A stretch of 64,000 bases of DNA from Oryzias latipes. Its lineage: Eukaryota > Chordata > Actinopteri > Beloniformes > Adrianichthyidae. This document shows, one piece after another, positions 12,456-23,536 of this stretch. The stretch spans positions 693,240 through 757,239 of the forward strand of contig NC_019859.2 in NCBI RefSeq assembly GCF_002234675.1. Direction: 5' to 3'. A model generated the notes under the pieces. The model ran no database searches, was not told the DNA's origin, and was given only the letters and a program-made list of their open reading frames with translations. A program made the position numbers and the translations under genes. Position 1 is the first letter of the stretch. Every line of letters begins with the position of its first letter.

Positions 12456-12902
12456 GTGGAGCTCCCAGCGGCTACTGTCAGGTGTTATCCGGGGGCCAGA
12501 GTTGGTGACATCGAGGGGAACCTTAGGATGTTAGCTCAGAGTAAGTCCAGGTTCCGTCGAGTCGTGATTCACGCAGGCGGCAATGATGCCCGACGGAGAC
12601 AGTCAGAGGTGGTTAAGTTAAACGTAGCTTCGGTGTGTAAACTGGCTAAGACGATGTCCGACACTGTAATTTTCTCTGGTCCCCTGCCGAACTTAGTCAA
12701 TGATGAAATGTACAGCCGCTTTTCATCATTTAACCGCTGGCTTTCTAGATGGTGCCCAGAAAACGGCGTTGGTTTTGTGGATAACTGGAGCGCGTTTTGG
12801 GGGAAGCCCGGTCTCATGCGGAGAGACGGCGTCCATCCCACCCGGGACGGTGCCGCTCTTCTTTCTAGAAACATTTCTGCTAGCCTTAGTCTGTTAACCT
12901 GA
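12456..12902 (+). CDS. L2 LINE ORF1 fragment, SGNH/GDSL esterase-like
   Basis: The 148-codon frame from the first Met is the C-terminal part of ORF1; the frame stays open upstream to the truncation at about 12420. It contains IHAGGNDAR, the block III (GxND) of SGNH hydrolases, and DGVHPTRDGA, the block V Asp/His pair. Esterase-type ORF1 domains are known in CR1/L2 LINEs. The N-terminal part with the catalytic serine is largely cut off, so the protein is probably not functional by itself. Confidence 0.75.
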   Translation: MELPAATVRCYPGARVGDIEGNLRMLAQSKSRFRRVVIHAGGNDARRRQSEVVKLNVASVCKLAKTMSDTVIFSGPLPNLVNDEMYSRFSSFNRWLSRWCPENGVGFVDNWSAFWGKPGLMRRDGVHPTRDGAALLSRNISASLSLLT

Positions 12903-12971
12903 CAATCCAGAGACGAAACCCGGGCGCAGAGCAGCAGTGTAAAACGCTCCTCTGAGCCTCCCTTAGGGTTA

Positions 12972-15900
12972 GTGCCGGTGCAAAACCCATGCAGGGAAAG
13001 TCAAGCAGGTCCTAGCTTTAGCTTATGTGCTGAAAGACAAATGAAAGGAACGCGTCATAGAAACCTTAAAGTGACAGACAGCAGTTCTCACAAGCAGAAT
13101 TATGATGTCATTAAATGCGGTTTATTAAACATTCGATCCATTTCCTCCAAGTCCCTCTTAGTCAACGAGTTAATCATTGATAACAACCTTAGTCTTTTAG
13201 CCTTAACAGAAACTTGGCTCCATCAGGATGACTATGTTAGATTGAATGAAGCAACCCCCCCCACTTATGCTAACTATCAGAAATCCAGGATTTCAGGGAA
13301 AGGAGGTGGTTTGGCAGTAATATCACAGTCTAGCTTACTTCTCAGCCCTAAAGTTAAAAATGCTTATAATTCATTTGAAAGCATCATATTGTCTTTAAGT
13401 CACCCAAACAGGAAAACTCCAAAACCTGTTTTACTCATAATTATTTATCGCCCCCCCGGCCCATATTCAGAATTTTTAACTGAGTTTTCCGATTTCTTGT
13501 CGACTATTGTCTTAGATTCTGATCAAATTATAATATTAGGGGATTTTAATATTCATGTTGATGACCCCAGTGACTGCCTAGGAAAGGCTTTTGCAGCTTT
13601 ATTAGATGATGTTGGTTTCACCCAAAGTGTGAATGAACCCACTCACTGTCATAAGCACACCCTGGACCTTGTTCTAACCCATGGTATAGAGATCAGCCAG
13701 CTGAGTGTCCTTCCTCTTAACCCCATCATTTCTGATCACTTTCTGATTACCTTCCAGTTTACACTGGAACATCCTTCTGCCCCAGTGAATAAGAAACAGC
13801 TTAGAAGAACCTTAACTGACCGTTCTGTGTCTGAGTTTAAACACACAGTTCAGCCAGTACTTAGTGATATTCTGAGAAAATACTCTGAGACCAGCTCCCA
13901 TAGTATCAGTCCTAGAATAAATGACCACTTTGTTAATGATGCCTTACAAGCCCTCAGGAGTACACTCCATGTTGTTGCCCCCTTGAAACCTAAGTTCGTC
14001 AGACAAAACCGAGTAGCACCGTGGTTTAACGCTGAAACTCGTTCTCTTAAACGAGAAACCCGTAAGTTGGAAAGAGAATGGCGCCGCTCCGGTTCAGAGC
14101 AGTCTCTGGATATCTGGAAACATAGCCTATTAAATTATAAAAAAGCTCTGCGTAGAGCTAGAAGCCAGTACTATTCAACCTTAATATCAGAGAATGGAAA
14201 TAATCCAAGATTTCTTTTTAGCACTATAGCTAAATTAACTCGCAGTCAGAGCTCAGTAGAACCACATGTTCCTGTTTCTCTCAGCTCTGATGATTTTCTT
14301 ACATTTTTTGATAGTAAAATCTCAAATATTAGACATAAGTTAAATCAAGTTATTCCTACTATCAGCCCAGAACAGGCTGAAGCGGTAGAAATGGAGGCAT
14401 CCATAGAAACCTCTGTAACATTAGACTGCTTCACTGCTGTGGATCAAGTGGAAATAACATCAATTATTACGTCCTCCAAATCCTCAACGTGTCTGTTAGA
14501 CCCAATTCCCACTAGACTTTTTAAAGAAACTTTTCCCCTAATTAATGATCCCATATTAACAATGATAAATGCCTCTCTGGAAACGGGTTACGTGCCACAG
14601 TCTTTTAAATATGCAGTTGTTAAACCTCTTCTGAAAAAGCCCAGTTTGGATCCTAGCATCTTGGCCAACTATAGACCGATATCAAACCTGCCCTTTATTT
14701 CTAAAATCCTAGAAAGAGTTGTAGTTAAGCAGCTTTACTGCCACCTACAGGACAACAGCCACTTTGAAGACTTTCAGTCGGGGTTTAGACCTCACCACAG
14801 TACGGAAACTGCACTAGTTAGAGTCTCTAATGACTTGTTATTGGCCTCAGAAAAGGATCTACTTTCTATTCTGGTCCTGTTGGACCTCAGTGCAGCCTTT
14901 GACACTATCGACCACAGTATTTTACTCCATAGATTAGAGCAGGACATAGGGATCAGAGGATCTGCTCTCCAGTGGTTTAAATCCTATCTGTCTGATAGGT
15001 ATCAGTTCGTTAATGTAAATGGCCATTCCTCTCAGTGCACTCGAGTCAACTATGGAGTCCCACAGGGCTCAGTGTTAGGACCGATCCTGTTTACGCTTTA
15101 TATGCTACCCCTAGGAAACATAATCAGGAAACACAGCATTAATTTTCATTGTTATGCCGACGATACGCAGTTGTATTTATCCATGAAGCCTGACCAGAAT
15201 GACCAGATAGAGAAACTGAACGCCTGCATCAGTGACATCAAGACCTGGATGACAATTAATGACCTCCTCTTGAACCCAGAAAAAACTGAGGTCATTATAC
15301 TAGATCCTAAAAACCTCAGAGATGCTCTGTCTGCTCAGATAGTCTCCCTGGATGGCATAAGTATAGCCCCCAATTCCACAGTTAGAAACCTTGGGGTTTT
15401 ACTTGACCAGGATTTATCATTTAAGGCTCACATATCTCAGGCGTGTAGAACTGCCTTTTTTCACCTGCGGAATATTGCTAAGATCAGAAATCTACTTTCT
15501 AAGAGTGATGCTGAAAAACTCATCCATGCATTTGTTACGTCGAGGCTGGATTACTGTAACTCCTTGTTAGCAGCGTGTCCTAAGAGTTCCTTAAGAAGTC
15601 TCCAGCTTGTTCAGAACGCAGCAGCTAGATTGTTAGCAGGAACTAGCAGAAGAGATCACATCACTCCTGTGTTAGTTTCACTTCACTGGATCCCAGTTGA
15701 TTCTAGAATCAAGTTCAAGATCCTCCTGTTAACCTATAAGGCCTTACATGGACTGGCCCCGTCCTATATTAAGGACCTCATAGTCCCTTACCAACCAATC
15801 AGAACACTTCACTCACTAAATGCAGGACTGCTTGTGGTTCCTAGAATTAGTAAAAGTACGGTTGGAGGTAGAGCGTTTAGCCACCAAGCCCCTGTCTTAT

Positions 15901-16004
15901 GGAATAAACTCCCAGCTCATGGAAGAGAGGCCGACTCAGTTTCTACATTCAAAGCTAGACTGAAAACATTCCTCTGTGGACAGGCTTATTGTCAGACTAG
16001 TTAG
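12972..16004 (+). CDS. L2 LINE ORF2: AP endonuclease and reverse transcriptase
   Basis: This is an uninterrupted 1010-codon frame. The N-terminal apurinic-type endonuclease shows [22 protein letters not shown] (about residue 190) and ISDHFLI. The reverse transcriptase shows [13 protein letters not shown] (about 640), [14 protein letters not shown] and the catalytic YADD at about 728-731. The C-terminal tail has [23 protein letters not shown], typical of L2. The start is the first Met in the frame; initiation in such elements is often unclear. All catalytic motifs appear intact, so it could still be active in trans, although the element's own 5' end (promoter and most of ORF1) is gone. Confidence 0.92.
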   Translation: MPVQNPCRESQAGPSFSLCAERQMKGTRHRNLKVTDSSSHKQNYDVIKCGLLNIRSISSKSLLVNELIIDNNLSLLALTETWLHQDDYVRLNEATPPTYANYQKSRISGKGGGLAVISQSSLLLSPKVKNAYNSFESIILSLSHPNRKTPKPVLLIIIYRPPGPYSEFLTEFSDFLSTIVLDSDQIIILGDFNIHVDDPSDCLGKAFAALLDDVGFTQSVNEPTHCHKHTLDLVLTHGIEISQLSVLPLNPIISDHFLITFQFTLEHPSAPVNKKQLRRTLTDRSVSEFKHTVQPVLSDILRKYSETSSHSISPRINDHFVNDALQALRSTLHVVAPLKPKFVRQNRVAPWFNAETRSLKRETRKLEREWRRSGSEQSLDIWKHSLLNYKKALRRARSQYYSTLISENGNNPRFLFSTIAKLTRSQSSVEPHVPVSLSSDDFLTFFDSKISNIRHKLNQVIPTISPEQAEAVEMEASIETSVTLDCFTAVDQVEITSIITSSKSSTCLLDPIPTRLFKETFPLINDPILTMINASLETGYVPQSFKYAVVKPLLKKPSLDPSILANYRPISNLPFISKILERVVVKQLYCHLQDNSHFEDFQSGFRPHHSTETALVRVSNDLLLASEKDLLSILVLLDLSAAFDTIDHSILLHRLEQDIGIRGSALQWFKSYLSDRYQFVNVNGHSSQCTRVNYGVPQGSVLGPILFTLYMLPLGNIIRKHSINFHCYADDTQLYLSMKPDQNDQIEKLNACISDIKTWMTINDLLLNPEKTEVIILDPKNLRDALSAQIVSLDGISIAPNSTVRNLGVLLDQDLSFKAHISQACRTAFFHLRNIAKIRNLLSKSDAEKLIHAFVTSRLDYCNSLLAACPKSSLRSLQLVQNAAARLLAGTSRRDHITPVLVSLHWIPVDSRIKFKILLLTYKALHGLAPSYIKDLIVPYQPIRTLHSLNAGLLVVPRISKSTVGGRAFSHQAPVLWNKLPAHGREADSVSTFKARLKTFLCGQAYCQTS

Positions 16005-16769
16005 TATTCAGAGATTATTTAACTTAATGTTAATTTGTTTAAATTAAACTTAATAATAACTATTTCTTTTAAAAGGCTGCTAGAAGTTGAAGCTGGGGTA
16101 ACTATGGTGCACTGGGGTTCTGTCCTCTTTCCTTTTTTACTTCTACCCTTCCTCTCCTCTATTCTTGATCATTATTCATCATTTAGTTCTCCATGCCTCT
16201 GTTTGGTGCAGTGATTCATGTATTGTCCCTCTTTTCCTCTTTCCCCTCCTGGGGAGTGGGAGTGCTTCCAGACTCCAGTTGGCTCATCCGTGCTCCTGTT
16301 CCTGACCGTTTACCTCATCTCTGCTCCTGCTCCTACACCTGGCTGTGGTTCCTGTCTCCGGCTCGACTCGCGCCTTTGACTGTCCCCCCAACCACGGCCG
16401 GATGAAGCTCGTCTGCTGGACTTTATATATGTAGTTGTAAATTTAGATAAGATAATTCTTCTCTAAGAGTTCTGGTAAATCGCCTGCCCGTCCTGGGGGA
16501 GGATCCCTCCTTCATGTGGGCACCCCTGAGGTTTCTTCGTTTTTTCCGGAATCCGTTTTTTTTGGGGAGTTTTTCCTTACCGCGAAGGGGGGTCTAAGGG
16601 CAGGGATGCCAGTATAGCTTAGTCAGTTTGTTAGTTCATTTTAGTATTTTTCTATTGAACTCTTTGTATACGTGATCCTTTTGAGTTCATGTTTTACTTC
16701 GAAGCCCATCGAGACGACTGTTGTTGTGATTTTGGGCTATACAAATAAAATTGAATTGAATTGAATTGA

Positions 16770-17187
16770 TCCAGATCCAGACTGATAGGATGATGATGGA
16801 GAACCAACCAGACATTGTAGTGGTGGATAAAGAACAGAGGAAAGCCGTTGTGGTGGATGTGGCAGTGCCAAGCGATGGAAACATCAGGAAGAAGGAACAT
16901 GAGAAACTGGAGAAATACCAGGGACTCAGAGGAGAACTGGAGAAAGCCTGGAAAGTGAAGGTGACAGTGGTGCCTGTGGTAATTGGAGCACCGGGGGCAG
17001 TAACCCCCAAGCTGGAGGAGTGGCTACAACAGATACCTGGAAAGACCTCAGACCTCTCAGTCCAGAAAAGAACAGGAACAGCTAAGATACTGCAGGACCC
17101 TCAAGATCCCAGGCCTTTGGTAGAGGACCCCAGCTTGGAGGAGAAACCACCTGGGGAGGGTGAGAGGGGCGTATTTGTGTCACAATG
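16770..17187 (+). pseudogene. R4/Rex6-like LINE, part 2 (restriction-like endonuclease)
   Basis: This is the continuation of the LINE split by the L2 insertion. The frame 16766-17188 contains QPDIVVVDKEQRKAVVVDVAVP, matching the PD-x(n)-D core of the restriction-like endonuclease of R2/R4-type LINEs, followed by EKYQGLRGELEKAWK and the terminal tail. Residues 17019-17171 are the part duplicated in inverted form at 11331-11490. With the RT core missing it is a dead copy. Confidence 0.7.
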
Positions 17188-17579
17188 AAAATAGAAATAA
17201 GATCAGAAACTCGTGCGTTTACTTTGTCTGTTCTTCTACTACAAGCAGAAACTCTTTCTTTTGCTGATGATGCAGCCGTGTTACTTTATTGATGGACCTA
17301 TAATCTTCATACGCCGTCATTTAAATCTCAGACTCCGTCTGAAGTATAGCGCTCTCTTTTTTTCTCCACGCGTTTTCATGGTGACTCCAGAAATCGGCGA
17401 TCCATTGAGAATGTCTTTATGTACCTGCTGTGCATTAACCCAGCGTTACCAAGTGGAGCGTAATTACGCCAACTCATATCCGGTCTTTAGGAACCAACAT
17501 ACCCAGAGTAAGCAAGTTCAGCCAGAGTTCAGGGTTAAAGTCAGGGGAGTTTAAACGGGCCTTCTGGAATACCCCCCAG

Positions 17580-18089
17580 TACACTTGTAAAGTTCTCACT
17601 CATTTTTGTCAATTTCCATGCGGGAACCTCCCAAATGGATAAATAAAGTTGTCTATCTATCATGCATGTGGAGAACATGCAGACTCCTTACAGAACTGAG
17701 TGTTGAACACTCCACTACCGTCACCATCAACTTTTGAACATAAATGTTGCTAAAATCCTACAGTCCTTCTGGAGTACTGGAATAATCCACCTTTGGCAGG
17801 TTTTTAAACAAAGATGTTTTTATTAACAACATTGATAGTAACATAACAAAGATAGCGTCCTTCACAGTCAGTATTTGGTTTGATGAAACTATCAGGAGAA
17901 ACAGAAAGAATTACAAAGAAAATATAATAAATAAATAAATGCAAACATAACTGATATATATGGATGAGGATTTCTGAAGAAGAGAATGAAAAGGCTGAAG
18001 TTTCCCTTAACTCTCGTTTGTGTTTCTTAACAGGAAGGAAGGCGCTGCAGTTCCCCTCCCGGCCTGCGGGGGCAGCAGCGCGGCGATCT
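17580..18089. other. Spacer upstream of snrpb2
   Basis: No gene is visible. The stretch is AT-rich and includes a short AATA run at about 17925-17940. Minus-strand frames here lack homology to anything I recognise. Confidence 0.5.
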
Positions 18090-18149
18090 TCATAAAGCGG
18101 CATACGGCGGTTTCCGGTTGTCTGCTTGCGCTGCGTGAACACAGTGCGG
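18090..18149 (+). promoter_or_regulatory. snrpb2: Probable 5' non-coding exon of snrpb2
   Basis: The sequence up to CACAGTGCGG is followed by a strong donor, GTGAGT, at 18150. The coding exon begins after an acceptor TTCTTCTCAG ending at 18536, with eight bases of leader before ATG. This makes a non-coding first exon with a 387-bp first intron likely. The left end (transcription start) is not determined; the CG-rich stretch around 18050-18150 fits a housekeeping promoter. Confidence 0.5.
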
Positions 18150-18544
18150 GTGAGTTGCGGGTTTATTTTTCTTTATTTTAAAATCTTTGGTCTGTTTTGG
18201 GGCTGACAGACTTGGAGGGGTGCGACTCCTCCGAAAGAAAAGCCGCCACGGTCGGTTAACGTTTTGAACTCGAGCGTGGTTAGCCTCGGAGCTAACGGAT
18301 GCTAACGCTAGCGCCTCTTTCAAAATAAAGTCATAAAATCAAAGAAATCTAAGTTCTCGCAAAAGTTCTCTTATTAAAAACTGTATTTCCAGATAATTTT
18401 TTTCTCGTATCTGGGCACGTTAATCGTAAGGCTTCATTGTTGTCCGAAGCTTTTTAAAAACTAGTCTTCATTCAACGTGAGGCTCTGAGCGCCTGTCCGT
18501 TTTCCTGATCAAATCGCTTCATCATCTTCTTCTCAGACTCCATC

Positions 18545-21154
18545 ATGGACATCCGACCAAACTACACCATCTACATCAACAACATCAACGACAAAGTCAA
18601 GAAAGAAGGCAAGTGACCTGCTCAGAAACACGGATCCAGCAGCCTCACCTGTAGCCTCACCTGTAAACCTCCACCTGCAGCCCAACAGGCTGACGGTGTT
18701 TCGGGAGGATCTCAGTCTCAGTAAATGAATCATTATAGGGCGGGAAAAGCATTGGCGTTCTGTTCACACTCCAAAAGCAGGATTCGTTGGTCTGAACAGG
18801 TCAAACTTGGGTCACTGGCAGTTTCAGCAGCACCTCACAAAAACCCTCGTCCAGAACCCTGGATTTCATGACCCGGTTCTGTCAGAGTTCCAGCTCACAG
18901 AGACTCTGAGAGTTTACGGATCAGAAAAATGTCCGTCATCGGAACAAAACCAGGCCTTTGTTTCCTGCGGCCGTCTGTTTACAGGCAAAGGAACAACGTA
19001 AGGAGGAGGGCGTCCGTCCATCTCCTAAGGCATCAAACTGCAGCCAGAGTTATTGAACTTTCTGGATTAGAGCAGTCTGTTGGCATGAGAGGCACAGCAC
19101 TTGAATGGTCTGAGTCGTACTTATCTGATATGAGGTTTTCTGTCCAACTTGGTCAATTCTCATCCACAAAGGCCCCACTCGGACACGGGGTTCCTCAAGG
19201 CTCAATTTTAGGCCCCATTTTATTTTCGTTATACCTGCTTCCACTCTGCACCATTTTTGATCAGTGTAATGTGGCCTATCGCTGTTATGCAGATGATATC
19301 CAGCTTTATCTACCATTAGAATCTGGGGGGCCCAGTGTGTAGAGAACCCAAAGAAGAGTTTAGAGGATGTTGAAACTTGGATGAAGTCAAACTTCCTCTG
19401 CCTAAATGAACAGAAAACCGGGAAAACTGATCTGACAGAATCCAGCGGCCTGTTGGATCATTGAACTCTGACCTGTCTTCTAGCAGAAATCTTGGGGTTA
19501 TTTTAGTTTTAAATTTGATAGACATGTTAGTGCTGTGGTCCAGTCTTGTTTTTATCGTCTCCGATGAATCAACACAGTAAAGCCACACCTCCCTCATGAC
19601 ACCCCGGAGAGGCTTGTCCATGCCCTCATCTTCTCCACACTGGCCTGCTGTCATTCCCGTTATTCTGGGAGGGAGCCGTCCCTCCTCCGTCTTCAGCTGG
19701 TCCTGAATTCAGCTTCAACCCGTGTCCTAACGGCGTCCAGACGGCGTGATCACATGACCCCAGTACTACGCTCTCTGCACTGGTTGCCGGTATCTTTTAG
19801 AATTGATTTTAACTGTTTTATTTCTGACCTTTTAAGTGTTTAAATGCTTTAGCACCTCTTTATGTCACTGAGCAGCACCATCGTCCTCTTAGTGGTCTGC
19901 AGACCAGAGGCTCCTGGTGGTCCCAGACCTGGACCTGTGACTAAAGGTGACAGTCTTTTCAGTGGCTGAACCTGAACTCTGGAACCGTCTCCCTTTGTCT
20001 GCCAGCTCCTTATAGGGTTTGAAATCTTTGTTAAAAACTCCTCTTTTTTCATTGGCTTCTAACACCAGAGTAGATGACAGTCAGACCGGCTCTATTAGTG
20101 TTTATTTCACTGTTCAGGCGCTTTACAAATAAAGGTTGGATTGATTGAAAGGACAAAACGGATCCTGATGGAGGCGGATCCCAGCAAACACAGGTCTTTC
20201 TGTGGGTCGGAGGAGAACTGTTGCTGGGCTGGTTCTGGTTTCGCTCCTCCGGGTCTGATCTCTGCTCTTCCTCCTCAGAGCTGAAGCGCTCGCTCTACGC
20301 GCTCTTCTCTCAGTTCGGCCAGATCCTCAGCGTGGTGGCGCTGAAGACCATGAGGATGAGGGGGCAGGCCTTCGTGGTCTTCAAAGAGCTGGCCGCCGCC
20401 ACCAACGCGCTGCGGCAGCTGCAGGGCTTCCCGTTCTACAACAAGCCCATGGTGAGAACGCGCAGACCCTCAGGATGACCCCCCGCCCCCCGCTGACTCT
20501 GTCTCCCTGCAGAGGATACAGTACGCCAAGACCGACTCCGAGGTCATCGCCAAGATGAAGGGCACCTTCGGAGACAAGGAGAAGAAGAAGGAGAAGAAGA
20601 AGAAGGCCCAGGAGCTGGCAGCCAACGCCGCCAAGAAGCCCGCGGTGAGGCGCGGCGCCGTGCCCCCCCCCCTTTACCGATCCGTTTGTTTGTGTCTGAC
20701 TGTGTTCTGTCTGCAGGCTGCTGCGGTTCCTGGTCTCACGCTCGCTCTCCAGGTAGGGTTCTTCATCACTGAGAGGATGAGGAGGCTTCTTCAGGATCCG
20801 TGTTGTGAGGATCCGTGTTCTGAGCCTCTGCTCTTCCCAGGTTCCGGATAACCCCCCCAACCACATCCTGTTCCTGAACAACCTCCCCGAGGAGACCAAC
20901 GAGATGATGCTGTCCATGCTCTTCAACCAGTGAGTGCCCCCCCGCCGCCGCCTCCTCCTGGGTGGGCGTGGCTTCAGCTCTGCTCTCTCTGCAGGTTCCC
21001 GGGCTTTAAGGAGGTGCGGCTCGTCCCCGGAAAACACGACATCGCCTTCGTGGAGTTTGAGAGCGACACGCAGGCGGGCGTGGCCAAAGACGCCCTGCAA
21101 GGTTTCCGGATCACGGCCACCTGCGCCATGAAGATCACCTTCGCCAAGAAGTAG
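18545..21154 (+). CDS. snrpb2: U2 small nuclear ribonucleoprotein B'' (SNRPB2)
   Basis: U2B'' binds stem-loop IV of U2 snRNA together with U2A' and is part of the spliceosome. Six coding exons: 18545-18608, 20279-20451, 20513-20644, 20717-20752, 20841-20929 and 20995-21154 (217 residues; human has 225). RRM1 begins [14 protein letters not shown] (RNP2) with RNP1 RGQAFVVF at residues 49-56. A Lys-rich linker ([10 protein letters not shown]) follows. RRM2 shows [16 protein letters not shown] and HDIAFVEF and ends in KITFAKK. The first coding intron starts with GCAAGT rather than GT; the preceding AAG and following AGT make a strong GC-AG donor, and only this junction keeps the conserved KKEELKRS. 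That intron carries a dead LINE. The 36-bp exon 20717-20752 encodes a linker ([12 protein letters not shown]) unlike the human one. An AATAAA follows the stop at 21236. Confidence 0.97.
19040..20150 (+). pseudogene. Degenerate L2/Rex1-like LINE in the snrpb2 GC-AG intron
   Basis: Around 19050-19340 the translation shows [34 protein letters not shown] and [12 protein letters not shown], the core RT motifs of an L2/Rex1-type LINE. After that the frame is broken by stops and shifts, though [12 protein letters not shown]-like remnants persist. The end, ACAAATAAAGGTTGGATTGATTGA at about 20126-20148, resembles fish LINE tails. It is much more decayed than the L2 copy at 12420. It lies in the sense direction of snrpb2 and brings an AATAAA into the intron. 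Confidence 0.8.
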
Positions 21155-21235
21155 TTCCTCTGACCTCCAGAGACTGGGGGGGGGGGGGGGGGTTCTGTAT
21201 GTTTTCTGTGAAAGGAGGAAGCTGGGTTTTTGTAA

Positions 21236-21241
21236 AATAAA
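21236..21241 (+). terminator. snrpb2: snrpb2 polyadenylation signal
   Basis: AATAAA lies 82 bp after the stop codon, with a second at 21244. A G run at about 21175-21192 lies in the short 3' UTR. Confidence 0.7.
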
Positions 21242-21259
21242 GGAATAAACTTTTGTTTT

Positions 21260-23536
21260 GGGATCATTTTTGGAAAGGTCGACTGCTCTGCAGGCTTCCA
21301 GGAGACGGCAGAGAGCTTTAACCACGAGATGATGTCATCACGGGGTGAAAGGTCAAAGAACCGACCTGTGGGTCAGGAGCAAGAGTGAAGGTAAAAGCCA
21401 GAGGGGGCTGAAAAACTGAAGATCAGAATTCTAGACACGGAACCGTCTTCACGGCGCTCCGGCAGGTTCCTCCATGAGAACCCAGAGGAACCAAAGAATC
21501 GTCTGAAGCCTCAAGAATGTTACTTTGATCATCAGAAACTACTTCTCAGAGCCAGTTTGATGTTAACTGGAGGTATAGCGCCACTTGTGGACAGATTGAG
21601 AACTTCAGCTTTTAGGAACTGAAGTCAAACATTTTTTGTTTTTTACGTGAAGGAAACAAAAGCCAAATGTTGATGTTGGTCAGGCGGGTTCCAGCATCCC
21701 TGACGAGAGGATGGAGGTTCTCCAGTTGGGGTTCCCCCGGACTGAACCTCTTTCATTCAGGAACCCGGAGAAATGTCTGATTTACTGAAGTTCTGTGTGA
21801 CCAGGAGGAACCGGAACCGCCGGGAGAACGATGCAGATCTAAACCAATCGCAGAGGGGCAGACCTCCTAAGCCCCGCCCTCCAAACGAAAGACTGGATGA
21901 CTGACAGCAGAACCGCTGATGATGAAGATCAGGTTCTAGACCAACGACCCGGTTCTGGACCTGGACCAGCATGATGTTCAAAACAAGAACAGATCCAAAT
22001 TTACCAAATGTTTTCTGGACAAAATCATTTTGATGAGACGCCGTTTCTCGTGGATATTTATGAACATACGAAGAATTTATGCTCAAATTCCAGTTTCGGA
22101 CCCAAACCCACCCGAACCGAACCATTAGCTTCGTACAGGAAACAATCAGCGATGCATTAGTCTGATTGTCTTCATTTAGCTCTTTTGGGATAAATCTACC
22201 TGCAGCTTTAACTGGATAAATGAGGCCAAAATCAGGTTTATTGGAAACAAATACTTCAAATAACAAAATGGAAGAAGAGTCATTAAAAAATTACTTTCAA
22301 TCCAGATTCATTCTGGACCATTTTGTGGATCTAAGAGGAAAGAATTTCATGTTTGTGAAAAAACCCTGAATCTATTCTGTTGGTGATTATATTGGTCCTA
22401 AACTCTGGTTTATAAATCAAGTTGAAAAAAAACCTTAAAGTTCTTGAAGTGTGCGCGTGACAACCGTACAAAGCGAGGGGGGGGGGGGTTCAAACAGGAG
22501 TCGGATGTTCCGGCTGATTTCATGGTCAGAAATCCCGCCAACAGACTTCTGTGTTTTATCTAGTGTTCTAGTGTGGAACACAGAACCGTTTCCGGTTCAG
22601 CTCCCAGAGAACCCGGCTTCAGGTTTTCCTGCACAGCAGAAAGCGGGTTCCTGGTCTGACCCATCAGGTCCTGGTCTGTGTGTTCTCCATCAGAATCCGG
22701 GTCAGAAACCCTCCTTGGAGCTGGTTCTGTCCCTGCTGAGGAAGATCTTCCTCCTTCATCTTGGATCTGACTGTAGTTCTGGTTCTACGTTCTCCAGAAC
22801 AGAGCCGGTTCCGGGCTCACGTTCTCACTTGGAGAAGAAAGCGGAGCAGAAGCTGCTGAGGACCGCGTGGCGGTCCAGAGGAGCATCGGCTGAGCGTCTC
22901 ACGGTTTCAGCCTCAGGAGAGGTTCTGATCCACAGAACCCTTCTCTGAGAGGACGTCAGGCTCAGTTCTGATCCTCCTCTCACAGTCCAGGTGTGACATT
23001 CCTCACCTTGGAGACGAATTCGTCGTCATGGTAACAAAGCTGCTCCGTCTGCGGAGGTGGAGATGAGGATCCTCAGCCGGCCCGGTTCACAGCGACCGGA
23101 CAAAAGCAGGAGTCTGTGCTGAGCCGGACCCTCGCTCCAGAACCTGATGAGAAGAGGAGCTGGTCCGGTTGTGGGCGGGTTCCTGCATCAGTCCAGGTGA
23201 GACTTTGGGAGAAAACACCTGCAGAGAAGAGCTGAGGCTCTGGAGAGAGAGCCTTCCTTTCTGTGGTTGGATGAGCGGTTGGATGGATGAGTGGATGGAT
23301 ACTCAGTTGGATGGATGGATTTGAGCAGCAGTCCGTCAGAACCGTCTGGACCGCTGTTCCTCCTCTGGTTTCCTGGCTGTGAGCAGCAGAACCGCTGGTC
23401 TGGACTCTGGGGAGCGTTTGGCTCCATTCCTTTGTCAGCAGATCTTTGTGGCAGCCATGATGATGATGATGATGACCTTCAGGTCAAAGGTCACGCTCTC
23501 TCCTGCTCTGCAGAGACCCTCCAGGCCTGATGCACC
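21260..23536. other. Spacer between snrpb2 and the prokineticin receptor
   Basis: No gene could be supported. A plus frame at 22451-22948 is not similar to anything I know and has no splice logic. A 5' non-coding exon of the receptor may lie near 23100-23530, but I cannot place it. GATG-type simple repeat occurs at 23270-23315 and ATG/GAT repeat at 23457-23476. Confidence 0.5.

Larger units (their letters stand above)
12420..16769 (+). mobile_element. L2-clade LINE, 5'-truncated, with intact ORF2
   Basis: This is a single insertion of about 4.35 kb inside an older LINE. It starts within ORF1 (VFGSSEVRNVELPA), holds a complete ORF2, a 3' UTR of about 760 bp, and ends in AATAAAATTGAATTGAATTG, the repeat tail usual for fish L2-type elements. 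A second copy of its 3' kilobase lies at 55501-56530. Only a short possible target duplication (TGATC) is seen at the edges. The lack of stops in ORF2 suggests recent arrival. Confidence 0.9.
10410..17579. mobile_element. Composite DNA transposon with 15-bp terminal inverted repeats
   Basis: CTGGGGGGTATTCCA at 10410-10424 is repeated exactly, inverted, at 17565-17579. This terminal motif is familiar from fish DNA elements, but I cannot fix the superfamily; no clear target-site duplication is seen (flanks CCTCAC and TACACT). Almost all the interior is later insertions: a repeat core shared with 39090-39240, a retroposon, a TA array, an R4/Rex6-like LINE and an L2 LINE. The remaining right arm (about 17190-17579) has no gene and no transposase was found, so the original element was probably non-autonomous. 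Confidence 0.5.

Noticed and set aside
22451-22948. A 165-codon plus frame between snrpb2 and prokr1
   Set aside because: No recognisable domain, no splice partner, and composition like the surrounding intergenic DNA.
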